Shown: positions 56,001 to 64,000 of the stretch, in pieces
Layout: every line of letters starts with the position of its first letter
How positions within the stretch are numbered: the first letter of the stretch is position 1
DNA from: Agriotes lineatus
Lineage: Eukaryota; Arthropoda; Insecta; Coleoptera; Elateridae
Assembly (NCBI GenBank): GCA_940337035.1
Contig: CALNHX010005278.1
Coordinates: 46,061-110,060, forward strand
Length of the DNA stretch: 64,000 nucleotides
Direction: 5' to 3'
Notes under the pieces: model-generated
What the model was told of the DNA's origin: nothing
Database searches by the model: none
Seen by the model: the letters and a program-made list of their open reading frames with translations, nothing else
Made by a program: the position numbers and the translations under genes

Positions 56001-56990
56001 GAGAGTTGTATAACATTTTTTGCTCTATCAACTAATAAAGATATAAACAAGATCAAATACTACAATTACTGTTTGCCTAAATAAAGTGCGCGATTTTTTG
56101 TTTCTATAGTAACCAAATGCAAAACAATTTTCTATAACAGTCCTAGGACCGTTACATTCATTAAGGGGCCTGTTATTGTGTTGTTGTCGTAACAAGGATA
56201 CGGTAAGGTGACCTTTTAGTCACAAATAACAAACCAGAAAAAAAGTTAAAATAGGATGTAGCGCAAAAAACCAAAAACAGCTGAGATACTATCGAATTCA
56301 CTTAATGACGTTCTGACGTCATGCGAACGTTCGTATGGGTCTAACTGATTAACTGCGTTCATCGCTATAACAACCAGTTTCATGCAAAATGATTATCCTA
56401 AAAACTGTTTTAGAAAATAATATTTAAATTTTAAAACATAATTTAATGGTGTTTCTTCGCTCGTTCGCAAAAAACGTGTTTAAAAAATTAGCTTAGGGAG
56501 GCTGTAAAGATTTCAAGAAAAGCAAATGGTTACATACATATTAAGTTATAGCTTTTCCCTTTCGAAATACTTTGAAGCAATGTCAATACTATTGCTTGGC
56601 ATTGCGAACTAAGCGGTTGACCCTTTATCCTAACCAACAACACCAACCGAAAAATCTGATATGACACGTCGCCTGTAAAAAAATTATTTTATAAACCGCA
56701 GTCGCAGATATAAAACATAATTTGATTTCACTTACGTTTTACAGAACAATTTTTTTTAAATAAACGAAAATATTAAGAAAATCGTAACCAAAACACTACT
56801 CGAACCAGGTGTCAATTAATTGATTGACAAAACAGCACAGGAAATAAGGTGTAAACAACTGAAATGAGTGGGGGCACTTTTAATCCTCCATCTTTGTCAG
56901 GAGCACTGGATTTCACCCTAGATATACAAAGAGCGTATACCGTTCTTTAGCATTTATGCTACTCTCTTTTCCAACTTGAAAATGAGTTGA
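53051..56990. other. AT-rich; one tRNA-like trace, no gene supported
   Basis: At 54808-54831 AGTTCGAGTCC (one mismatch to box B) followed by CACCGACTGC looks tRNA-like, but no matching acceptor or box A was found. At 55410-55490 a short plus-strand frame has NFHFVSFP after two cysteines, faintly THAP-like, too weak to call. The rest shows nothing recognisable. Confidence 0.4.
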
Positions 56991-57996
56991 TACCGGGCGG
57001 CCATAAATATCTGATATCACATTACCTTTGGAATCAATACCGCTTTATTGAAGTGATGAATCCAACTAAACTAAATGTCATTAATGTCATCACAACTAAA
57101 ATTCCTATCTGTCAAAAATTTTACAGATTGCAATAAGTAATGGAGTTAGAACAGGAGATTTTTATAATCGAGTCGTAGGCTAAACTGCAGAATCCGGGGC
57201 ACATTCCCCTCCTCTTATTGCATTTTATTATATTACATAGATACCAACACTTATCGTAATTGAAAATATACGGTACCCCCCACCCAAGAAAAGCGCCCTT
57301 CCGTGCTTTCCAAGAATACTTCGATACTCAGCATCACTCCGTTTCGTTAATACAATGAAATGCTATTAACCAGTTATTTATCAAAAAAAAAAAAAAATTT
57401 TTTTTGCCGACGACCATAGCTCAAAAGTTGATGTTGCCTTCATTTTCGGAGGACCTATCGTATGAAAGCGATCCAAGACTTCAGGAAGGTTCCTGGCGAC
57501 CGGAATCGTGTACACATACGAACATACATCCCCCGCACAGCACTTTTAGGCACCCCCCAATACGGAGGATTGATCTAGTGGGCTGGGATCTTCACCAAAA
57601 CATCCGCACCGCCGAGACGGAGATTTGATATACTGGGTTCATTAGTCGGTTGGCTCGAATTTTAGAGATATTTGACTCAGAGTGGTTTTCGATATGAGGG
57701 AATTTCAATACTTCGTACACTTCGTGTCGAAGTAATATAATGGTAACCAACATTTATAAGTAGCTAATTTCATGGCTACCGGGATCTCAGATAACGGGTG
57801 TTCATAAACAGTCGTCATCCCAGTTGCTTTGAAAAACAAAATGTTGTCTTTGATTAATTCGTGCAACACAATGAAACGTCATAGAGTACTGTCATAGCGC
57901 ATTTTTTCTCAATTTTAATAGACATACGTTTCTGAAGTCAAAACCTACTGGGATGACGACTGTTTATGAACACCCGTTATTTATGGCCACCCGGTA
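56991..57996. mobile_element. 1.0-kb TIR element TACCGGGYGGCC, right TIR split by a MITE
   Basis: The left end is TACCGGGCGGCCATAAATA followed by TCTGATAT. The right end, after removing the MITE at 57794-57977 and one TA, reads in reverse complement TACCGGGTGGCCATAAATA then TCTGAGAT: two mismatches in 27. No transposase was recognised. The interior includes an A13 run near 57380 and an unassigned 74-codon frame. Confidence 0.82.
57794..57977. mobile_element. 184-bp MITE with TA duplication, inserted in the TIR of another element
   Basis: Perfect terminal inverted repeats: ACGGGTGTTCATAAACAGTC at the left, its complement at the right, extending through GTCATCCCAGT (31 bp). TA lies on each side (57792-57793 and 57978-57979). 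TA duplication fits Tc1/mariner-type mobilisation. Confidence 0.88.
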
Positions 57997-58001
57997 TAAG
58001 G

Positions 58002-58251
58002 TACAGTCTAGTCGGAGCCAAAAAAACCTGGACACTTTTTTTTTACCTAATTCTCAAAATGAGAAAACAATAGCTGACACTGACAATTCTAATTAATCAG
58101 TGGCATCAAAAGTAATGATTCAATTCTGAATAATGACTCAATAATGACATTTTATGACATTTATTAATTAGAATTATCAGTATCAGCTATTGTTTTCGCA
58201 TTTTGAGAATTAGGTCAAAAAGAGTGTCCAGGGTTTTTGGCTGCGACTGTA
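58002..58251. mobile_element. 250-bp foldback MITE
   Basis: Arms TACAGTCTAGTCGGAGCCAA and TTGGCTGCGACTGTA are the tips. Long pairing follows through CCTGGACACTTTTT, ACCTAATTCTCAAAATG and AACAATAGCTGA with their complements. It lies six bases from the right end of the element 56991-57996. Confidence 0.85.
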
Positions 58252-58587
58252 AGAATTCTATAGTATCTTTATACAAGCTTTTATGGGAAATCTCTAATAC
58301 AGCCCACTGGTACATTTTGACATTTACGGAATATTAGAAAAGAGAAACTCTTATGTCAGCGGGAAATTCAAATTCAGTAGTATTGTCTACGATTGGAATA
58401 AAACGCACAACACAGAACCTTTAAATACAGAGTTATTTTTGTACTAACTACACACAAATCTTAAACTGCAGCTAACCTAAATTCGTCGCACCATTATACA
58501 GGATTAGGCTTTTACCTCTTTACCGATAGAAAGTTTGATTAGGGTGATGGCGTTGAAGGGGGCACATTTTAAAATTATTTTAACATG
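58252..58587. other. no gene seen
   Basis: AT-rich spacer between two elements without recognisable features. Confidence 0.5.
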
Positions 58588-60558
58588 TACAGGGTGTCCC
58601 GAAAAAGTTTGGCTTAAAAAATTATTAATTACTTTCTTTTACGATAAACGAAGTATTTGATTCACCCCAAAAATTCGAAATTGAGTTTTCAACAGATTTC
58701 CCCTGAACCCAAAAAACATGTTTTTGTTCATTGGTATGTCTGTGTGTCTGCCTGTGAACAGAATATCTCAAAAACGAAAAGAGATATCTATGGCATTTAA
58801 ACTTCACATATAAGTTTTGTGTACTATTTAGATGCGTCAGCAAGCTTTCGAGGAAAATCGCATAACCGGAGGTATGATGCTAACTCTTGTAATTTTTCAG
58901 TTTTTTCGATTTCTTCAAAAACGGCTCTAACGATTTTTTTCAAACTTTACATTTTTATTACATTTTTAATGTGTATTGAGAGATAGGTGATTTTCCAGTT
59001 GAATAGTTCTAAAATGGGTTCCTTTTGTTTTCTGTCCTATTTCTTTTATTAACTCCTATTTTAACCCTTTAACGCGCAAAATCACTGTACGAGAGAAAAA
59101 TGTTAATTTTATGTTGTATGCGTTCTTTGAGATGCCAGGAAACCGAAAAACAACTTTTTTTTTCAAAAATCCATTTTCACTTTCCCAAAATATGCTGGTA
59201 AACCGTTCTACCAGTGAACATTCAGGACAAAATATGTTGTGAATGTTCACTGGTATAACAGGTGGTAAAATAGTTTTTGAAATTTGAACTGAATAATATA
59301 AACTCTTACGAGTGGAACACTAACGTTCTGTTTAAAATTTATGACTACCCCATCGTAAACAATCAAAAATTTCAGCTAAAATGCCACCGCGATCGGTTTG
59401 ACCGTAAATATTTGCCTAGCGCAACATAGCAGCAAAACCCAATTCGATTATATCTTCAGTAGATATGTTTATAAATACTCAAAACACAAAAACAAATTGT
59501 ATAAAACGTACGTTATTACTAAAAAATTTGACATAAATAGAGACTATTTTTGCGACGCAAATGAAAGGTTTCCAAATATCAATTTATTTTTCAAAATCAG
59601 GACAAAATTATTTCTACTACTTATTAATATTATAATCCTTACATATTATACTAAAACACTTACCAGCTGAAAACTTGAAAGTTGCTCCCCCAAACTAATA
59701 ACAAACACAAAACTTCACCAATGCGCGCACACATTTCAAAGTCGTGACGCGGAATGCACGCTGGTAATACTGTCATACCAGCTACACATTTATACCAAGG
59801 TTTATTGGGGTAGTTTTATAACTACAATAATTGTAGAAAATATAAAATTAGACAAAGGAACTGCAATGTCTGTAGAACGGACACAAGACGTTTCAGAGCA
59901 GTATTAAGTTTCAAAACAAATGTTATTGATTGTTATGCGTAGTGGTATAACTGTCTACCACAGAGCGTTAAAGGGTTAAATTATATTATATTATATTATT
60001 ACATTTTTGAATTCCGCTTAAAATTTTAGTGAAAATTTGTTTGTTCAACTAACTCTCTATTTTGTACGATTTCTGTAGAATTTGCAATCTTTGAAAATTT
60101 TTGACAAATGCTTAAAAATTAAAAATAAAATTTTGGCTAATTATTATAAGATCACTGATAAAGGAAGTTGTGTGCGTGTATCACACCACATTTTTTAAAA
60201 ATGAAACACTGTATTTCCTTACGGATATTCAAGCCTCTATATGTTCTACGTTCAACTCTAACTTGTCTTTTAATTTACATGCAGCTGTTCAAATTTCTGA
60301 ACGTTTTTAGTATTTTTTTTGTCAATATCAAGCTTTCATTAAAGACATCATAATAATGCGCATGTATAACAAACTTCAAATCGATATCTCTAAATTTGTG
60401 GAAAATAACAAAAAAATAAAAATTAAAAATTGAACGTCAAGATCATATAACTCTTACTGAAGAAACTTTGTACTAAGGTATATTAGGTTTAATCTACTTA
60501 TTATGACGTAAGGAATCTATGGCTAATCGCTGTCTCACTCTTTTTGGGACACCCTGTA
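58588..60558. mobile_element. 2.0-kb TIR element TACAGGGTGTCCCGAAAAAG
   Basis: Tips TACAGGGTGTCCCGAAAAAG (58588) and CTCTTTTTGGGACACCCTGTA (ending 60558) are inverted repeats of about 20 bp. No transposase frame was recognised; the inside is AT-rich and contains a nested TTAA element. Its tip resembles those of the foldbacks at 12282 and 41042, although the inner sequences differ. Confidence 0.78.
59065..59975. mobile_element. piggyBac-like nonautonomous element with TTAA duplication
   Basis: TTAA at 59061-59064 and 59976-59979 flanks the termini CCCTTTAACGC and GCGTTAAAGGG. TTAA targets with CCC tips are the piggyBac pattern. A subterminal hairpin, ACCAGTGAACATTCA with TGAATGTTCACTGGT, lies at 59208-59254. 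A 90-codon plus frame at 59398-59670 has no transposase motif. Nested in 58588-60558. Confidence 0.78.
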
Positions 60559-61472
60559 TACAGTGTGGTCCATTAAGTGTGCAACAAATGGGAAATTTTT
60601 TTATTAGTTGTACAATCGAAATTTAAATATTGCCAAAAGTTAGTGCATGTTTGATAACCATATCAGATGCCATTAGAATGACTTCAAGTCAAACAATATA
60701 CAGGGCAGGACAAAAAATATAAAATTCGTTCAAGAACAAAGTTACCTTATTTCAAAAAATATAGCAAAATTTTATTGAGAAAAGTTGTTTAGAATTAAAA
60801 GTTATGCTCAAATACAAAGTCACGGCCTCCTATTCAAATTTTGGTTCATTTTTGGAAAATTTTGTATTACCCCCGTATGATACATATTTTTATTATTTTG
60901 ATTTTATATGTATTTAAAGTAGCCACAACCACATCCCTTTTTAAATAACTTTTAGCAACTTGAAGCGTATTTGTAGAATTTACTTGGATTTATATTTTTT
61001 TAGGTAAGCGTCCACTTCATGTTTGTTGCAACGATATTTAACACAACTTTAGAATTTCGCAAATATTCTCTTTAACAAGGCAAATGCTTTACTAATAATA
61101 ATTTACATATGAAAAACTCTTAATAAAATCAGAATAATAAAAATATGTATCATACGGGCATAATAAAAAAATTTACAAAAAAATAATCAAAATTCGAATA
61201 GGAGGCCGTGACTTTGTATTTGAGCATAACTTTTGATTCTAAACAACTTTGCTCAATAAAATTTTGCTATATTTTTTGAAATAAGGTAACTTTATTCTTG
61301 AACGAATTTCATATTTTTTATCCTGCCCTGTATATTGTTTGACTTGAAGCCATTCTAAGGGCATCTGATATGGTTATCGAACATGCACTAACTTTTGGCG
61401 GTATTTAAATTTGTGTTTTACAACTAATAAAAAAATTTCCCATTTGTTGCACACTTAATGGACCACACTGTA
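60559..61472. mobile_element. 914-bp nested foldback, tips TACAGTGTGGTCCATTAAGT
   Basis: The tips TACAGTGTGGTCCATTAAGT and ACTTAATGGACCACACTGTA are exact inverted repeats. Pairing continues over more than 140 bp per arm (AAATGGGAAATTTTTTTATT; GTGCATGTT; GACTTCAAGTCAAACAAT). Its first base directly follows the last base of the element 58588-60558. It contains a second foldback at 60699-61332. Confidence 0.88.
60699..61332. mobile_element. inner foldback, tips TACAGGGCAGGACAAAAAAT
   Basis: Tips TACAGGGCAGGACAAAAAAT and TTTTTTATCCTGCCCTGTA. Arms pair through CAAAGTCACGGCCTCCTATT and its complement, then CCGTATGATACATATTTTTA with TAAAAATATGTATCATACGG. TA on both sides fits insertion at TA near the centre of the outer foldback. 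No coding capacity. Confidence 0.85.
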
Positions 61473-64000
61473 TAAATAGCTGCACTTGGTTTCTGTTTGT
61501 TTTCTAAGAATTTCCTCTGCCTTTCGTGACAGTACCTGATAGTACCGCCAAACCCTCGTCCATTTCCTCGAATTTTACCGTTTTTGATGAAGAGCGAAAT
61601 ACGCTTAAAATCTTGGAATCACTTGGCGCAAGTGCATTCGATTGTTCCTATTTTGTAAATCCAAAACCTTCGCAGAGGAGCGTTATTAATTACAGTGCAC
61701 GTTTTCTATTTTGGGATTGTTTGTCGCTTTAATTTATTATTATTGTTTTAAATGACACAGACAAATCATTTGCAGTATAATTTGTTTGTATCACTTTAAT
61801 TGTTTTTACTTTTTCTAATATCCACAAGAATAAGCAGCAGATAAAAATTACTTGACGTATAGTTTAATCAGATCTGTAATGTAATAAAAAGGTGGGCATT
61901 GAGGAAGAATAAGTATAATCATCTCCATTAAGCAACACAACTACAACTCGCCTGTTTCTATTGCTTTGGGTGGCTTACAATTCCATTCAATTTTCTCTTC
62001 GAATTACGTACCTGTAACAAAGGATAATCATTATTATTTAGAAAGAAAACTAATTTATAAACAGATTACACAGCTACATACGATTTCCTTATATTTGAGC
62101 TTATGGAAACATTTTGAGATTTATACTTGTAATAATACCAGTATGTGTGTGCTATCTTGTTTTAAACTTTATTATATTTTATTTTATTTTTGAAGAAATA
62201 ATTCATTGCGAAATACAAACGTTTATCTTAGTTTTAACACAGTTAGTGCATAAAACGATAATTTTGATTTGGTTCAGAGAAGTTTGATAAGCACGTGCTC
62301 GGTTCGAATCCGTTGATAGACGAAACCTTTACTCCACACCACTGGACGCCTCCGAAGAATGGTCAATGAGGTAGAGTAAAAAATCCAGACAAACCCCTAC
62401 CTTAATTCTGATTATGTAAAAAACGTTAACTTAATCTCATCTGCATAAAAACAACAATAAGGACAACGTGCTTATGGCTGCAAGCTTCCACATTAGCAAC
62501 TCTATAGATTCTCAATCGGAAGACATGGAACCTGACTGTTTCCATTTAAAACATTATGAAGAGTAGAGTCGACATAGTGGATCGAAGTTGCGTTAAATAC
62601 GGCGTAATTTTCATTTGATTTTTAATATTGCAGGAATAACTTCATCGTTTATTGTAGAAATAATCCTAATTCCAAGATATACAAAAGCGGTGTTATATAA
62701 GTAAAAACCTGCTAATAGATAAGTAAATACATTTCACGTAGCTCTACTAATCAAAAAGTACTTCAATAATTCACAATAAGTAGCAAGAATGTCAATAAAA
62801 CATCGTAATTCCCAGGTCCTTAAATTGGATTCAGTCTGCACTAAGTACATACGTAGTACGTGCTTAGATCTAAAAGCTGATACAATAAAATTTTGTTCGT
62901 ATGAGGGCCAAGAACTAATACCAATATTTGTTCAACCACAAAGAGTTATTCTAAATTTTCCTGAAGATTTTATACCATTAAAGTTTATTTTGCCATATCC
63001 ATTATATAGCGTGTCCAAGATAAGAAGAGCATGAGTGGGGATCTCGTTAATAGTAAAAGATACAAATTTGGTTAAATAGGAAAAGAAGTTGTGTAATTAA
63101 AGGATGAACAAAATGACATTTAGAAATCCTTAATATGGTTTTTAGTTTTTAAATTAGCTTAAAAAACCGAATTTTAAAATTTTTAATTCTATTATTTTCC
63201 GGCGTTAATATTCAAGTTACAGCGCAACTGACAAAACTTCTCTCAACGAGGGGTAAACACCAAAGAACAAGCATTGAATCGGGGTGTGTAGTGACAGTTA
63301 TAAATAAGTGCATGTAATTTGCCTTTATGAAAGCATACGGCCAAAGTGAAAAAACTATCGCTTACGTTGGATATTACCAGATTTTAGGAAACGACCTCTT
63401 AACGGACCTAAAGTTTGAGGGTATCCTCGTTTAGGCGTGCTAATGGCTATTTGGAACCGGTAGTTGACGTGTAATCTGGTCATCAATACTATTTTCTTTA
63501 ATCTACATTTGCGCCCTGACGTCACGCGTTTCAGATAGATTAAGGGTAATTTTATAGGGGTTCACAGACCTAACAGCTGGCTCACTGAGAATTTTATATA
63601 TCTTTATGGATAATATAACCGTAATACATCCTCTTTAACTACTTGTAAAGCAAAATGCAGTAAGTTTACTCCAGAGAAAATAGAGACAAGGTAAGTTCGA
63701 TTTCGAGCGTCGAACACGCCCATTTACTTAAGCCGTGAGCAAGTCTGCTATGATGAAATTTTGTCACTACATGCCTTATCATGACTTGACCAATGGTAAA
63801 GCAGCTTTTCTCTGCACCTACTAATTTTGCGTTTGCAAGTGAGCACCTGAGCAAACGAGTTTTAACCGGCAACAAAATAAATTTGTTTAGTGTATTTTCT
63901 TGCATTCTTGTCATATATGCCAATCAGCGTATTTTTTTCTTCCAGTGCTGTATCTGCTTTTCTGGTGTAAGGGTGTTCTGCCTCATTTCGTCTTACGTTT
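61473..64000. other. AT-rich; no gene supported
   Basis: Frames of 68-85 codons at 61526-61732, 61966-62193, 62789-63034 and (minus) 63666-63923 show no known motifs. At about 62298-62312 CTCGGTTCGAATCCG is a perfect pol III box B, but the surrounding sequence does not fold as a tRNA; it may be a decayed SINE. Confidence 0.4.

Noticed and set aside
62298..62312. tRNA gene from a perfect box B
   Set aside because: No cloverleaf around it; at best a decayed SINE.
62789..63034. 81-codon plus-strand frame as a gene
   Set aside because: Looks protein-like in composition but has no recognisable motif or splice context.

Overview
This is insect-type nuclear DNA: AT-rich, with short GT-AG introns, no operons and a very dense load of nested transposable elements. 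Three host genes can be read with confidence. They are an SLC35F1/F2-like transporter (minus strand, three exons, 1429-2240, running off the left edge), a Rab39 GTPase (plus strand, two exons, 3566-4276) and a trissin neuropeptide precursor (minus strand, final exon, 13095-13354). Trissin is an arthropod-type peptide, so an insect is well supported. The transposon mix (RTE LINEs with microsatellite tails, Jockey, hAT, Tc1/mariner, many foldback MITEs) suggests a beetle, but that is inference.

Layout. 1-5.0 kb is the genic end: SLC35F-like and Rab39 are divergent and about 1.3 kb apart, and a nested MITE sits in their shared upstream region. 5-12.9 kb holds MITEs, a broken Tc1-like transposase with an apparent 56-bp intron, a decayed YqaJ nuclease domain, a tRNA-derived SINE, a deleted hAT element with an 8-bp target duplication, and a large foldback. 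Trissin follows at 13.1 kb. 17.8-20.9 kb is a cluster of GC-rich hairpins and a foldback with a perfect 9-bp target duplication. 21-24 kb is a nearly intact RTE-type LINE broken by only two single-base indels. 25-35 kb is mostly unique sequence with a CpG-rich patch, two or three weak first-exon candidates and degenerate tandem repeats. 35.3-38.3 kb holds two LINE fragments. 41.0-48.8 kb is one large foldback element with four later insertions, readable as layered history. 48.9-51 kb is a decayed Jockey element. 51-64 kb holds more hairpins, a tRNA-Gly-like pseudogene and several nested TIR elements.

The best candidate for something undescribed is a set of short (about 110-150 bp) snap-back elements. 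At least four share the boundary AATAGTATAT ... ACTATTAT, while their stems and GC-rich loops differ completely. A second recurring theme is one palindromic core found three times inside different outer termini. No bacterial features, CRISPR arrays or complete autonomous DNA transposons were seen.
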